Translations under genes and position numbers: made by a program
Shown here: one piece after another, positions 47,760-57,677 of the stretch
How the letters are laid out: every line of letters starts with the position of its first letter
Position numbering within the stretch: position 1 is the stretch's first letter
Source of the DNA: Rhizobium albus
GTDB lineage: Bacteria; Pseudomonadota; Alphaproteobacteria; Rhizobiales; Rhizobiaceae
NCBI GenBank assembly: GCA_030160035.1
Contig: BSNO01000004.1
Coordinates: 558,001-622,000, forward strand
Length of the DNA: 64,000 nucleotides
Direction: 5' to 3'
The notes under the pieces: model-generated
Databases searched by the model: none
What the model saw: only the letters and a program-made list of their open reading frames with translations
Told to the model about the DNA's origin: nothing

Positions 47760-48748
47760 CAGGCGACTTTGCGTGTGGATTTGGTCTTGGCGGCAGGTTG
47801 CGTGTCCGTGCGTTCGGCCGTTGGCGCAAAGCCGGGTTTCAAAGTCAGATAGTGCACGCGTTTCTGCTCGGCGCGCCCGCGCGCAACCGAATCCAGGATG
47901 ACGCCGGACACGAAGGCGACGAGCGCCATGAGGCTGAGCGCGACTGCCAGAATCCAGGTCGGCAACCGGTCGACGAGCCCGGTGCGGAAATACTCGATGA
48001 GCACCGGGACCATGAAGCCGAGCGAGACCACCGCGAAGCCAAGCGCGATCGAACCGAAGAAGGTGAAGGGCCGCGTTTCCTTCATCAGAAGCGCAAGCAT
48101 CCACAGAATGCGACCGCCATCGCGGAACGTGCCGAGCTTGCTGTGGGACCCTTCCGGGCGCCGTCCGTAGGCAACGGGGATTTCGGCGACGGGCAGCTTG
48201 AGCTGCGAGGCGTGAACGGACATTTCCGTTTCGATCTCGAAGCCTGCGGAAAGTGCTGGAAAGCTCTTCGCGAAACGCCGTGAAAAGGCGCGATAGCCGG
48301 AAAAGATATCCGTGAAATCGCGCCCGAAAAGCCGCCGGTAGATGCTGTTGAAGATCCGGTTGCCGAATGCGTGACCCTTGCGGCCGGCGTCCCGCGTCAC
48401 GTCCTTGCGGGTCGCGACGACCATGTCCGCCCGTTCGCTGATCAGGGTCAGCACGAGTTCCGGCGCGTCGTCGGCGGGATAGGTGCCGTCGCCATCGGCC
48501 ATGACGTAGATGTCGGCGTCGATGTCGGCGAACATGCGGCGCACCACATGGCCCTTGCCCTGCCGGCGCTCGCGCACGACGGTCGCACCGGCAAGCTTGG
48601 CCAGCATCGCGGTGCGGTCTTTGGAATTGTTATCGTAGACGTAGATCCGCGCATCCGGCAGCACCCGCCGAAAATTGGCAACGACGGAAGAAATCGTCGC
48701 CTCCTCGTTGTAGCAAGGAATGAGGACGGCGATGTCGTAGGCCTGCAT
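47759..48748 (-). CDS. Polyprenyl-phosphate sugar synthase-like GT2 glycosyltransferase
   Basis: 329 residues. A GT-A domain of the DPG/DPM synthase type (VLIPCYNEEATISSVV, YVYDNNSKDRT, MADGDGTYPADD with the DxD, FTDIFSGYRAFSRRF) is followed by two C-terminal membrane segments (about residues 218-245 and 255-285). It is likely to place a hexose on undecaprenyl phosphate, with the GtrA-like protein flipping it. Together with the divergent GT-C gene at 48877 it may form a glycan-transfer set. Confidence 0.87.
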   Translation of the reverse strand: MQAYDIAVLIPCYNEEATISSVVANFRRVLPDARIYVYDNNSKDRTAMLAKLAGATVVRERRQGKGHVVRRMFADIDADIYVMADGDGTYPADDAPELVLTLISERADMVVATRKDVTRDAGRKGHAFGNRIFNSIYRRLFGRDFTDIFSGYRAFSRRFAKSFPALSAGFEIETEMSVHASQLKLPVAEIPVAYGRRPEGSHSKLGTFRDGGRILWMLALLMKETRPFTFFGSIALGFAVVSLGFMVPVLIEYFRTGLVDRLPTWILAVALSLMALVAFVSGVILDSVARGRAEQKRVHYLTLKPGFAPTAERTDTQPAAKTKSTRKVA

Positions 48749-48876
48749 CTTCTGTCCATCCTCAAGCGTTGGACGTTTTGGCCGGCTGTTCCGGGCGCTT
48801 TACTATTTCTTGGGAAGGTTAAGGCTAGGTTGCGGCCCGAACAGTTCTTTGTTTTGCGGGCGCGGGGTAAGCCAAC

Positions 48877-50691
48877 ATGGCGGCTGGCACAGCGAATGGC
48901 ATCGCCGAGCGGGCGGGGCCGAAGACGGGTACCCCAATAACCTCCCGCGTCGGAATCTTCTGGCCGACGCTTGCCACCTTCGTAATGGCCTTCGCGGTGC
49001 TCGTCGCGCGACGCTTCGATGACGGTGACTATGTCGGCGCCGACAATGACGACGTCATGCGCCTCGTTCAGGTGCGCGATCTGCTCGCCGGTCAGGGTTG
49101 GTTCGACTTCACCCAATACAGGCTCGGACTTGAAGCGGGCACCGAGATGCACTGGTCGCGACTGGTGGATCTGCCCATCGCCAACCTGATCACGCTCTTC
49201 CAGGCAATCGTACCGGGCGCGACCGGCGAGGCGCTTGCGCTTGCCGCGTGGCCTGCGCTGCTGCTTCTCGCGCTTCTCTCCGCGCTTGCGCTTTCGTTTC
49301 GCAGCGAGGGGCCGCATGCGGTCGTGGCAGTGCTGTTTCTCGGCGCGATGTACACGGTCGGCATCAACCGGTTTTCGCCGGGTGCGATCGATCACCACAA
49401 TGTCCAGCTCGTCCTCCTCGCGGCGATGGCAGGTGGCCTGCTGCAGCGCGAGCCAAGCAGGGCAGCGTTTGCCGTGGCCGGCGCGGCCGGCGCGCTGGCA
49501 CTCAGCATCGGTGCCGAAACCATGCCGATCGTGGCGGCTGGGTGCCTTGCGGTCGCTCTCGTCCGGCTTGCGCTTGGCGAACGAGCGCGGCCGGGCGTCG
49601 AGGGCTTCACGCTGGCCTTCGTCGCGACGCTGACCGCGACCTTCCTCGCCACCGTCCCGCCGGGTGCTCGCATGGTCGCCTATTGCGATGCCTACTCGGC
49701 CGGTTTCTACCTGCCGGGCGTGGTCGGCGCCGGCGCTCTTTTTGCCGCGGCAGCGCTGGGGCGTCGGCAGAAATTGCCTGGGCGCTTCATGATGCTGGCC
49801 GGGGTCGGAGTGTTGGCGGGTGGGGCAGCGCTTGCATTTGCGCCCCAATGCTTCGCCAATCCACTCGCCGGGCTCGACCCGATGCTGCGCGATTTGTGGC
49901 TGGAGCAGGTGACGGAAGCGCAGTCGCTGTTGGATCTCGCCAGAAGCACGCCGGAGGCGTTGGTCAGCAACTATCTGCTGTCGCTCGCAGCGCTCGCGCT
50001 TTGCCTTTACGCAGCCCGGACCGGCAATTGCCGTCGCCAGGCGCTGACGCTTGCTCTGCTGCTGGCCACCGCGCTGCTCGTTGCATCCGTCCAGGTGCGC
50101 GGCGCCGTCTTCGGCAATCTCTTCGCGATCTTCGCGTTCGTGCCAGTGGTCGCGGCGCTGCGTGCCCGGATGCATGTCGAACCCGGCAATTGGCGCCGCG
50201 CACTGGCTTTCTGCGCGGCGGTGATCGTCCTGACACCGACCTCCTGGGCGATCGCCGGGCATCTGGCCTTCAGCGAAGAGACTGCGAATGCGGCCGATGC
50301 GCCTTCCCCGACGGCGCGTTCCTGCCAGACGGCGGAAGCGCTGGCCCCGTTGCGCGGCTTGGCGCCGAGCACCGTGTCCTCCGTCTCCAATCTCGGCGCG
50401 TCGATCCTGCGCTTTACTAGCCATCGCGTGCTATCGGCGCCCTACCATCGCAATCAGGGCGGCATGCTCACGCAACTGCATCTTGCGATGGAGCCGCCTG
50501 AAAGCGCGCGTGCCTTCATGCAGGGAGCGGGCGTCGGGATCCTCGTCTATTGCCCCGGTGATCCGGAAACGCGGATGCTCGCCCGTCGCGCACCCGATGG
50601 GCTCTATGCCGCGATCGGAGAGGGCCGCGTGCCGTCCTATCTCGAGCCCGTGCCGAGCGGGGGCGACATCTCGATCTTCCGGGTGCGCTGA
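48877..50691 (+). CDS. GT-C membrane glycosyltransferase, STT3/AglB-like
   Basis: 604 residues with roughly 12 hydrophobic segments and a soluble C-terminal part from about residue 460. In the first loop ADNDDVMRLVQVRDL gives an Asp cluster at residues 56-59 followed by GWFDFTQYRL and EMHWSRLVDLPIANL, and a later AIDHHNVQLVLL places a DHH triad at 172-174. These match the order of catalytic-loop and DHH motifs in STT3/AglB oligosaccharyltransferases. No WWDYG-type C-terminal motif is seen. A lipid-phosphate sugar donor is inferred from the adjacent GT2 and GtrA genes. Acceptor unknown. Confidence 0.75.
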   Translation: MAAGTANGIAERAGPKTGTPITSRVGIFWPTLATFVMAFAVLVARRFDDGDYVGADNDDVMRLVQVRDLLAGQGWFDFTQYRLGLEAGTEMHWSRLVDLPIANLITLFQAIVPGATGEALALAAWPALLLLALLSALALSFRSEGPHAVVAVLFLGAMYTVGINRFSPGAIDHHNVQLVLLAAMAGGLLQREPSRAAFAVAGAAGALALSIGAETMPIVAAGCLAVALVRLALGERARPGVEGFTLAFVATLTATFLATVPPGARMVAYCDAYSAGFYLPGVVGAGALFAAAALGRRQKLPGRFMMLAGVGVLAGGAALAFAPQCFANPLAGLDPMLRDLWLEQVTEAQSLLDLARSTPEALVSNYLLSLAALALCLYAARTGNCRRQALTLALLLATALLVASVQVRGAVFGNLFAIFAFVPVVAALRARMHVEPGNWRRALAFCAAVIVLTPTSWAIAGHLAFSEETANAADAPSPTARSCQTAEALAPLRGLAPSTVSSVSNLGASILRFTSHRVLSAPYHRNQGGMLTQLHLAMEPPESARAFMQGAGVGILVYCPGDPETRMLARRAPDGLYAAIGEGRVPSYLEPVPSGGDISIFRVR

Positions 50692-50763
50692 GCGCGAAGC
50701 CGACACGATTCCCTCGAATCGCAATCTTCGCTACCGTCACTCGCGAAACGCGGGAGTGAAGCC

Positions 50764-51762
50764 TTGGCACGATCGAGATTGATGCAGCGCGCGAGCGTCT
50801 GGGGAGCGGTTGTCATCGCCTTGCTGGCGGCCGAGCTTCCGGCCACCGCGCAGGATGCCAAGGAGCTTTTCGGCGCCCGATCTCTGCCGGCGGCGACGGC
50901 GCCGGCACCGATCGGCTTCTATTCCAAGGGCTGCCTCGCCGGCGGCATCGCCATCCCGACAGATGGGCCGACCTGGCAGGCCATGCGCCTTTCCCGCAAC
51001 CGCCGCTGGGGCCATCCCGACATGATCGCGCTGCTTGATCGTCTGTCGCGTGAAGCGGCGGCGCAGGATGGTTGGCCGGGACTTCTCGTCGGCGATATTT
51101 CCCAGCCCCGTGGCGGTCCCATGCTGTCCGGCCACGCATCGCACCAGATCGGCCTCGATGCCGACATCTGGCTGACGCCGATGCCGAACCGACGTCTGAC
51201 GGCGCAGGAGCGCGAGGACACAGAAGCGCCCTCCGTGCTGGCCGATGGCTCGTTGCAGGTCGACCCCAACCGCTGGTCCGAAGCGCATGGCCGGTTGATC
51301 ATGCGGGCGGCAAGCTATCCCCAGGTGGAGCGCATTTTCGTTCATCCCGGCATCAAGCAGAAGCTTTGCGACAGCTATTCCGGTGACCGATCGAACCTTG
51401 GAAAGGTGCGGCCAGCCTATGGCCACCATTATCATTTCCACATCCGCATGAAGTGCCCGGATGGTGCGTCCGGCTGTACGGCGCAGCAGCCCGTGGCGCC
51501 TGGCTCGGGCTGCGACGCTTCGCTCGCCTGGTGGTTTACCGAGGAGCCGTGGGCCCAGCCGGACGATCCCCCGCCACCACCGCCGAAGCCACGGATTACC
51601 CCGCTTTCCGATCTGCCGCGGGCCTGCGCCCAGGTGCTCGATGCGGCGGCTCCAGCATCGGAAGCGGCCGTCACCTACGCGAGCGGTACGCAAGCCGCCA
51701 TGCCGGGTTCTGCGATAGGCTTCGCACCGGTACCAATCCCCACGCCGCGGCCTTTTCAATAA
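50764..51762 (+). CDS. mepA: Penicillin-insensitive murein endopeptidase MepA
   Basis: 332 residues. A signal segment (ASVWGAVVIALLAAELPATAQ) is followed by the LAS metallopeptidase domain: SGHASHQIGLDADIWLTPMP and GHHYHFHIRMKCP with the zinc-binding His/Asp. A proline-rich C-terminal tail (DDPPPPPPKPRITPL) follows. It cuts peptidoglycan cross-bridges. I start at TTG 50764 because GGGAG lies 7 bases upstream. The alternative is ATG 50782, which has a weak site. Confidence 0.92.
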   Translation: MARSRLMQRASVWGAVVIALLAAELPATAQDAKELFGARSLPAATAPAPIGFYSKGCLAGGIAIPTDGPTWQAMRLSRNRRWGHPDMIALLDRLSREAAAQDGWPGLLVGDISQPRGGPMLSGHASHQIGLDADIWLTPMPNRRLTAQEREDTEAPSVLADGSLQVDPNRWSEAHGRLIMRAASYPQVERIFVHPGIKQKLCDSYSGDRSNLGKVRPAYGHHYHFHIRMKCPDGASGCTAQQPVAPGSGCDASLAWWFTEEPWAQPDDPPPPPPKPRITPLSDLPRACAQVLDAAAPASEAAVTYASGTQAAMPGSAIGFAPVPIPTPRPFQ

Positions 51763-51836
51763 GCGGCAACAAGCGCTGCGACTTCCAATGATCGACCGTC
51801 TTCGCTATACGTCCCATTATCAAATCGATTTAATCG

Positions 51837-52226
51837 GTGGGGCGACAGGCGGTGTCGACTGGGCGGAAAACGGTAGCGCTGATTGCGCATGACAAGATGA
51901 AGGACGAGATGGTCGCCTTTGCGACCGCTCACGCCGCCGACTTTAAGGGCCTGCGGATTGCTTCGACGGAGACGACCGGCGGTCGTGTGCTCGAAGCGGT
52001 GCCCGATCTGGAACTCGTTCGATTGAAAAGCGGTCCTCTGGGCGGCGACCAGCAGATCGGCGCGCTCATCGCAACGGGTGAGGTCGACATGATGATCTTC
52101 TTCGTCGATCCCCTGACGCCTATGCCGCACGACGTCGATGTGAAGGCGCTGATGCGCCTTGCCATCGTCTATGACATACCGATGGCGCTCAACCGCGCGA
52201 CAGCCGAGATATTGTTGCGCCGCTGA
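51837..52226 (+). CDS. mgsA: Methylglyoxal synthase
   Basis: 129 residues from GTG 51837, or 124 from GTG 51852, which has a better ribosome site (GGTGGGG). Family motifs: [39 protein letters not shown] (catalytic Asp) and [20 protein letters not shown]. It converts dihydroxyacetone phosphate to methylglyoxal, an overflow route relieving sugar-phosphate stress. Its neighbour glk makes glucose 6-phosphate, which fits. The gene starts 75 bases after mepA. Confidence 0.93.
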   Translation: MGRQAVSTGRKTVALIAHDKMKDEMVAFATAHAADFKGLRIASTETTGGRVLEAVPDLELVRLKSGPLGGDQQIGALIATGEVDMMIFFVDPLTPMPHDVDVKALMRLAIVYDIPMALNRATAEILLRR

Positions 52227-52267
52227 ACGGTGCGACCCATAGTGAAGATTGCAGACAGGAAGCGACG

Positions 52268-53296
52268 ATGGCGCAGCACGACAATGAGCCGAACTTTCCC
52301 TTTCCGATCCTGATCGGGGATATCGGCGGCACCAATGCCCGCTTTGCCATACTGGTGGACGCCCATTCCGAGCCGAAGGCCTTCCCGAATGTCGCGACTG
52401 CCGATTTCGCGACCATCGACGAGGCGATCCAGACGAGTGTGCTCGACAAGACGAGCCTGCAGCCGCGCAGCGCCATCCTTGCCGTCGCCGGCCCGGTGGA
52501 CGGCGACGAGATCGATCTGACCAACTGCCCCTGGGTCGTGCGCCCCAGGCAGATGATCGCCGAGCTCGGGTTCAACGAGGTGGTGGTCGTCAACGACTTC
52601 GCCGCGCAAGCACTCGCCGTCGCGTCGCTCGATGAGAGCCATAGGCACCAGATCGGCAAGGGCCGCATCGAGCCGCATGCGTCACGCATCGTGCTCGGAC
52701 CCGGCACGGGTCTCGGCGTTGCCGGCCTCGTCTATGCCCAGCGCCGGTGGATCCCGGTGCCGGGCGAGGGTGGCCATATCGACATGGGGCCGCGCTCCAA
52801 GCGCGATTTCGAGATCTTTCCGCATCTGGAACAGATCGACGGTCGCATCTCGGCTGAACAGCTCCTGTGCGGCCGCGGCATCGTGAACATCTATCGGGCG
52901 ATCTGTGCTGCCGACGGGCGGGAGGCCGCTCTCTCCACACCTGCCGACATCACCACCGCCGGTCTTGCGGGCGAGGAACCTGCCGCCGAGACGCTACGGC
53001 TCTTTGCGACCTATCTCGGCCGCTGCGCTGGCGACCTGGCGCTGATCTTCATGGCGCAGGGCGGTGTCTATCTGGCAGGCGGCATTTCGCAGAAGGTTAT
53101 CAAGGCGCTCGAGGGACCGGAATTCCGCGCCGCCTTCGAAGACAAGGCTCCGCATCAGGGGCTTCTATCAGCGATGCCGACTTTCGTGATGACGCATCCG
53201 CTCGCGGCGCTCTCGGGCCTTGCCGCTTATGCGCGCACGCCGGGGCTTTTCGGCATCGCGATCGAAGGCCGTCACTGGAAGCGCGGCGGTCTTTGA
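52268..53296 (+). CDS. glk: Glucokinase
   Basis: 342 residues, AGGAAG before the ATG. Glk-family motifs: [15 protein letters not shown] at the N terminus, [24 protein letters not shown] (catalytic Asp) and [16 protein letters not shown]. Unlike the ROK kinase at 6227 it lacks the CxCGxxGC zinc motif. It makes glucose 6-phosphate with ATP and could serve sugar entering through the transporter at 1920-6215. It lies 42 bases after mgsA. Confidence 0.96.
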   Translation: MAQHDNEPNFPFPILIGDIGGTNARFAILVDAHSEPKAFPNVATADFATIDEAIQTSVLDKTSLQPRSAILAVAGPVDGDEIDLTNCPWVVRPRQMIAELGFNEVVVVNDFAAQALAVASLDESHRHQIGKGRIEPHASRIVLGPGTGLGVAGLVYAQRRWIPVPGEGGHIDMGPRSKRDFEIFPHLEQIDGRISAEQLLCGRGIVNIYRAICAADGREAALSTPADITTAGLAGEEPAAETLRLFATYLGRCAGDLALIFMAQGGVYLAGGISQKVIKALEGPEFRAAFEDKAPHQGLLSAMPTFVMTHPLAALSGLAAYARTPGLFGIAIEGRHWKRGGL

Positions 53297-53324
53297 AGCC
53301 AGCGTACGCGGTGAAACGCCGGGG

Positions 53325-54023
53325 TCAGACCCGGCGGAACCTCAAATAGCAGGGTTTGCGCCCTTCGCGGATCGCCTTCTCCTCGTACCGCGTGCCTGGC
53401 CAGCCGGCATAGGGTGTGTGCCAGTCGGTCGGGCGCGTCGCCAGCCATTCAAACGCGGCATGCCGGTCGCAATGGCTAAGCGTCCAGTCGATATAGGTGT
53501 CGATGTCGGACGCGAAGTTGAAGGCGCCACCGGGCTTCAGCACCCGGGCGAAGCGGTCGAGATTGCCCGGATTGACGAAGCGCCGCTTGAAGTGACGCGG
53601 CTTCGGCCACGGGTCCGGATAAAGCAGGTCGATGTGGTCGATCGAGGCATCCGGCAGCCAGTCCAGCACCCGCGTCGCATCGTCTTCATAGACCCGAATG
53701 CGGTCGCCGGGGGTCTCCGCCACGGCACGCAGAAATTTCGCCATGCCGTTGACGAAGGGCTCGACACCGATGAAGCCCGTGCGCGGGTTTTCTTCTATGC
53801 GATGCAGGAGATGCTCGCCGCCGCCAAACCCGATCTCCAGCCGCACGAAGTCCACAGGCGCTGCAAACAGCGTCTTCAGGTCAGATGGCGGCGCACTGTC
53901 GAGATCGAGACGCAGACGCGGGAGGAGGTCGCGCATCCGCTCGCTCTGCAGGTCGGTCAGAGGCTTCCCGCGGCGGCGGCCGAAAAAGGCCTCCGTCGAT
54001 CGTTCACGTCTTGGTTCCGTCAT
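53325..54023 (-). CDS. trmB: tRNA (guanine-N7-)-methyltransferase
   Basis: 232 residues. SAM-binding [16 protein letters not shown] and the TrmB signature [20 protein letters not shown] are visible, with [19 protein letters not shown] at the C terminus. It methylates G46 of tRNA using SAM. It follows metK by 19 bases on the same strand, so the SAM maker and a SAM user are co-transcribed, a conserved Hyphomicrobiales arrangement. Confidence 0.95.
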   Translation of the reverse strand: MTEPRRERSTEAFFGRRRGKPLTDLQSERMRDLLPRLRLDLDSAPPSDLKTLFAAPVDFVRLEIGFGGGEHLLHRIEENPRTGFIGVEPFVNGMAKFLRAVAETPGDRIRVYEDDATRVLDWLPDASIDHIDLLYPDPWPKPRHFKRRFVNPGNLDRFARVLKPGGAFNFASDIDTYIDWTLSHCDRHAAFEWLATRPTDWHTPYAGWPGTRYEEKAIREGRKPCYLRFRRV

Positions 54024-54042
54024 GGGAAGCGCCGGTATGCCG

Positions 54043-55290
54043 TCAAGCTGCCTGCTTGACGGCGTCCTTCAGGGCCTTGATCAGGTCGGTCTTCTCCCAG
54101 GAGAACGAGCCATCGCGACCAGCCTTACGGCCGAAATGGCCGTAGGCGGAGGTCTTGGCGTAGATCGGCTTGTTCAGATCCAGATGCTTGCGGATACCGG
54201 TCGGCGACAGATCCATCACGCTGCGCACGGCAGCTTCGATGGCTTCTTCGCTGACCGTGCCCGTGCCGTAGAGGTCGACATAGACCGACAGCGGCTGAGC
54301 CACGCCAATTGCGTAAGCGAGCTGGATCGAGCAACGCTCTGCAAGCCCGGCTGCAACCACGTTCTTGGCGAGGTAGCGAGCTGCATATGCGGCGGAACGG
54401 TCGACCTTGGTCGTGTCCTTGCCCGAAAACGCGCCGCCGCCATGGGGCGCTGCGCCGCCATAGGTGTCGACGATGATCTTGCGGCCGGTAAGGCCGGTGT
54501 CGCCATCGGGGCCGCCGATGACGAACTTGCCGGTCGGATTGATGTACCAGACGCAGTCGTCGGCGATCTGGATGTCGCTCAGCGCTTCACGAATGTAAGG
54601 CTCTACGACTGAACGAACCTTCTTGGAATCCCAAGCGCCGTCATAGTGCTGGGTCGAAAGCACGATCTGCGTGACTTCGGCAGGCTTGCCGTCGACATAG
54701 CGTACCGTGACCTGGCTCTTGGAGTCCGGGCCGAGGCCCGCGACATCGCCTTCGCCCGTCTTGCGCGCCGCTGCCAGCACCTCGAGGATCTTGTGGGAAT
54801 AGTAGATCGGCGCCGGCATCAGCTCCGCGGTTTCGCGGCAGGCGTAGCCGAACATGATGCCCTGGTCGCCGGCACCTTCGAAGCCCTGGTTGTCTGAAGC
54901 ATTGTCGACGCCCTGCGCGATGTCGGTCGACTGCGAATGCAAAAGCACGTCGATCTTCGCCGTCTTCCAATGGAAGCCGTCCTGCTCGTAACCGATGTCA
55001 CGGATGGCGCGGCGCGCTATCGACTTGAACCGGGACGGGTTGATGACCGACTTCCCGTCCTTGTCTTTCTTCATGAGCGTTTCGGGAATGCGCACTTCGC
55101 CGGCAATCACGACGCGGTTCGTCGTGGCAAGGGTTTCGCAGGCGACGCGCACCGTCCAGGGATCAACGCCGGTCTTCTTGGCTTCCTTGTAGACGAGATC
55201 GACGATTTCGTCCGAGATGCGGTCGCAGACCTTGTCGGGATGACCTTCGGAGACGGATTCGCTCGTAAAGAAGTATTCGGCGCGCGCCAT
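54043..55290 (-). CDS. metK: S-adenosylmethionine synthetase
   Basis: 415 residues. Diagnostic motifs: [36 protein letters not shown] and [16 protein letters not shown]. It makes SAM from methionine and ATP. The start follows AAGGG. I looked for SAM-II/SAM-V or SAM/SAH riboswitch patterns in the 183 bases upstream: an AAAAGGG segment is present near the start but no convincing pseudoknot, so none is called. Confidence 0.97.
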   Translation of the reverse strand: MARAEYFFTSESVSEGHPDKVCDRISDEIVDLVYKEAKKTGVDPWTVRVACETLATTNRVVIAGEVRIPETLMKKDKDGKSVINPSRFKSIARRAIRDIGYEQDGFHWKTAKIDVLLHSQSTDIAQGVDNASDNQGFEGAGDQGIMFGYACRETAELMPAPIYYSHKILEVLAAARKTGEGDVAGLGPDSKSQVTVRYVDGKPAEVTQIVLSTQHYDGAWDSKKVRSVVEPYIREALSDIQIADDCVWYINPTGKFVIGGPDGDTGLTGRKIIVDTYGGAAPHGGGAFSGKDTTKVDRSAAYAARYLAKNVVAAGLAERCSIQLAYAIGVAQPLSVYVDLYGTGTVSEEAIEAAVRSVMDLSPTGIRKHLDLNKPIYAKTSAYGHFGRKAGRDGSFSWEKTDLIKALKDAVKQAA

Positions 55291-55473
55291 TCCATGACCC
55301 TTTTCAGGCTTTCAAATCTCGCCCTGTGATATTGAAGGCGAAGCCCAAAAACAAGCGTAGAACGACATAAATATATCTTGATATGAGCATTTCCATCCGC
55401 AAGTCGCGCTTGGGATAGAACAGGCCCATGGTGGAGGCTCAGGGCGACGGCGCCCTTTCGCTCTCCGTAATTG

Positions 55474-55887
55474 CTAGTCTGGTTGATCGCCCGCCAGCGC
55501 CTTGGCCAGTTCGATCAGCTTGCGGCGAACCTTTGGATCTTCGATGCGCACGAAGGCGCGGTTGAGCTGGAGTCCCTCGGAAGACGACAGGAAGTCGACC
55601 ACATAATTGGGACTTGCCGCCTCGGAGAAGCCACCCGGCGCGGAGGTGTCGCCGGGAGCATCTTCGAAGAAGAACGATACCGGGACGCTCAAGATCGAGG
55701 AAATGTTCTGAAGGCGGCTGGCACCGACGCGGTTGGTGCCCTTCTCGTATTTCTGGATCTGCTGGAAGGTGATGCCCAGGCTCTCGCCGAGCTTTTCCTG
55801 GCTCATCCCCATCATGGTTCTTCTCAGGCGAATGCGGCTGCCGACATGGATGTCGATAGGATTGGGCTTCTTCTTGTTGGTGATCAT
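55474..55887 (-). CDS. phrR: XRE-family transcriptional regulator, PhrR/PraR-like
   Basis: 137 residues from ATG 55887 (AGAGG upstream). A Cro/CI-type helix-turn-helix (IDIHVGSRIRLRRTMMGMSQ, then LGESLGITFQQIQKYEKGTN) occupies about residues 12-70. The C-terminal part (RAFVRIEDPKVRRKLIELAK) is typical of the rhizobial group. In Sinorhizobium, phrR, a low-pH-inducible regulator, lies next to lnt (actA). The same adjacency here supports the name, but regulation by pH is inferred, not seen. Confidence 0.8.
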   Translation of the reverse strand: MITNKKKPNPIDIHVGSRIRLRRTMMGMSQEKLGESLGITFQQIQKYEKGTNRVGASRLQNISSILSVPVSFFFEDAPGDTSAPGGFSEAASPNYVVDFLSSSEGLQLNRAFVRIEDPKVRRKLIELAKALAGDQPD

Positions 55888-56038
55888 GACACTACCTCTG
55901 CGCGCGGCCACCCGGAAATTGCTCGACAAGGGTTCCGATATAGCAAGGTGGCGCGTCGCCCCGTCCGAGATTGGACGAGCCGTATGGTCACTATACGCGA
56001 GATTGCCCTTGCAAATGACTATGCAATTCTAGGGGTTT

Positions 56039-57637
56039 TTAGTCAATTCTCCGGCGCTTGAAACCGTAACGCGCAGTAGCAGCTCCTAACAAAAGTATCA
56101 CGATTATCAACCAGAAGTTTTGTGCACGATCGCTGTTGTTCCAATTTGATACGGTTTTCGGCGGCACCTGGGCATCGATGACCCCCACGGCGTCCAGTCC
56201 GAGGCCTTCGATGATTCGCCCCTGGCTGTCGGTGACGGCCGAGATGCCGTTGTTGGCGGCACGAACGAGCGGCAGGCCGAGTTCGACGGCACGAACCTGC
56301 GCCTGCCGGAAATGCTGGTAGGGACCCGGCGTCGCGCCGTACCAGGCATCGTTGGTGACGTTGAGGATGAAATCGGGCGCATCGCCGCCCTCGGGCAGTT
56401 CCAGCGGGAAGATCGCTTCGTAGCAGATCAGGGGCAGCGCGGTGCCGGTCGGCAGCGTCAGCAGGCTGGTGGCCGGTGCAGGCGTGAAGCTCTCCGGCAT
56501 TTGCGCCACAGCCGAGAACCCGAGCGAGCTCATAAGGTCCGTCAGCGGCAGATATTCGCCAAACGGTACGAGATGAACCTTGTCGGCGGAGGCGATGATC
56601 TCGCCATCCTCGCCGATGACGCTGATCGCATTGTAGTAGCGCACGCCATCGCCCGGTACGGTCTCCATCCGGATCGCGCCGGTGGCGAGCTGCTGGCCGG
56701 GCTGCAGGGATTGCGCGATCGCTTCGAGCGCGATCGGCGCTTCGGTCAGAATGAAGGGTGCAGCCGTTTCCGGCCAGACGATGAGCGAGGGCACAGGCCC
56801 GCCCTCCGCCGGAGCCTGCCGGGTCAGTGCCAGGTGCTGTTCGAAAATCTGGTCGCGTTCCGCTTCGTCCCATTTGGTCGATTGCGGGATGGAGGGCTGG
56901 ACGATGCGGATTGTCGGTGCGTTTTCGGCCGGGGTAGCTGTCGCACTGTTCAGCACATAGGCACCGTAGCCGAGATGGGCGGCCACGAGTGCTGCGGCCA
57001 ATGCAAGACCGAGCCGCATATGCTGGCGTGTCGCCAGAAGCGCCGGCATGGAAAAGGTGAAGATGGAAAGGGCGGTGATGCCGTTCAGCCCGAGGATCTG
57101 CGCCGTCTGCATGGCAACCGGCAGGGGCATCGCGCCGTAGCCGATCGTGTTCCACGGAAAGCCCGTCAGGATGAAGCCTCTCAGCCACTCCATGAGCGCA
57201 AGCCCGAAGGCGAGAGCCGCGATGCGCCCAAGCCCGTCGGACCACAAAATGCGGGCGATCGCCGTGCCAACGCCGAAAAACAGCGCAAGAAAAGCAGGCA
57301 GACCCAGAACGGCAAGGGGAATGGCCCAGGCGAAGCTTTCGGCCTCCACCAGGAGCGCGTTGCCAAGCCACCAGAGGCCGGCGAGGAAATAGCCGAAACC
57401 GAAATACCAGCCGGTCACGAAGGCGGGCCAGAGGCGGCGCAGGAACCCCCGGTCTGGATCGCCACTTGCCCCGTCGAGAAGCCAGACGAGGATCGGAAAC
57501 GTCAGGAACATTGCGAAGAAGAAGTCGAACGGCGGCAGTGCCAACACGGCGAGCGCGCCGGCCAGAATGGCGATGACTGCCCGCTGCCAGCCCCAGGCGA
57601 GCATGAGGTTGCCTGCGAACACTTCCAATGCATTCAT
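56039..57637 (-). CDS. lnt: Apolipoprotein N-acyltransferase
   Basis: 532 residues. About six or seven N-terminal membrane segments precede a nitrilase-type periplasmic domain with the catalytic Glu in IVWPETAAPF, Lys in DKVHLVPFGEYLP and Cys in PLICYEAIFP. A final membrane segment precedes the basic tail. It adds the third acyl chain to lipoproteins. Homologues in Sinorhizobium (actA) are needed for acid tolerance. It lies before phrR on the same strand and after the corC terminator. Confidence 0.95.
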   Translation of the reverse strand: MNALEVFAGNLMLAWGWQRAVIAILAGALAVLALPPFDFFFAMFLTFPILVWLLDGASGDPDRGFLRRLWPAFVTGWYFGFGYFLAGLWWLGNALLVEAESFAWAIPLAVLGLPAFLALFFGVGTAIARILWSDGLGRIAALAFGLALMEWLRGFILTGFPWNTIGYGAMPLPVAMQTAQILGLNGITALSIFTFSMPALLATRQHMRLGLALAAALVAAHLGYGAYVLNSATATPAENAPTIRIVQPSIPQSTKWDEAERDQIFEQHLALTRQAPAEGGPVPSLIVWPETAAPFILTEAPIALEAIAQSLQPGQQLATGAIRMETVPGDGVRYYNAISVIGEDGEIIASADKVHLVPFGEYLPLTDLMSSLGFSAVAQMPESFTPAPATSLLTLPTGTALPLICYEAIFPLELPEGGDAPDFILNVTNDAWYGATPGPYQHFRQAQVRAVELGLPLVRAANNGISAVTDSQGRIIEGLGLDAVGVIDAQVPPKTVSNWNNSDRAQNFWLIIVILLLGAATARYGFKRRRID

Positions 57638-57677
57638 GATGGCTTGCCCTTTGCCCGAATCGCCGGCGCCATCCTTC

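Noticed and set aside
48448-50424. Long minus-strand open frame opposite the GT-C gene
   Set aside because: Its product is Arg/His-rich with no domain, and part of it continues as a shadow of the GT2 gene. The plus-strand frame has coherent membrane segments and motifs.
53317-53336. Hairpin CGCCGGG/CCCGGCG between glk and trmB
   Set aside because: The stem lies between convergent genes, but it overlaps the trmB stop and has no T-tract, so I do not call it a terminator.
55291-55473. Possible SAM riboswitch upstream of metK
   Set aside because: An AAAAGGG segment and an A/T-rich stretch resemble parts of SAM-II/SAM-V elements, but I could not draw the required pairing and pseudoknot. A covariance-model search would decide.
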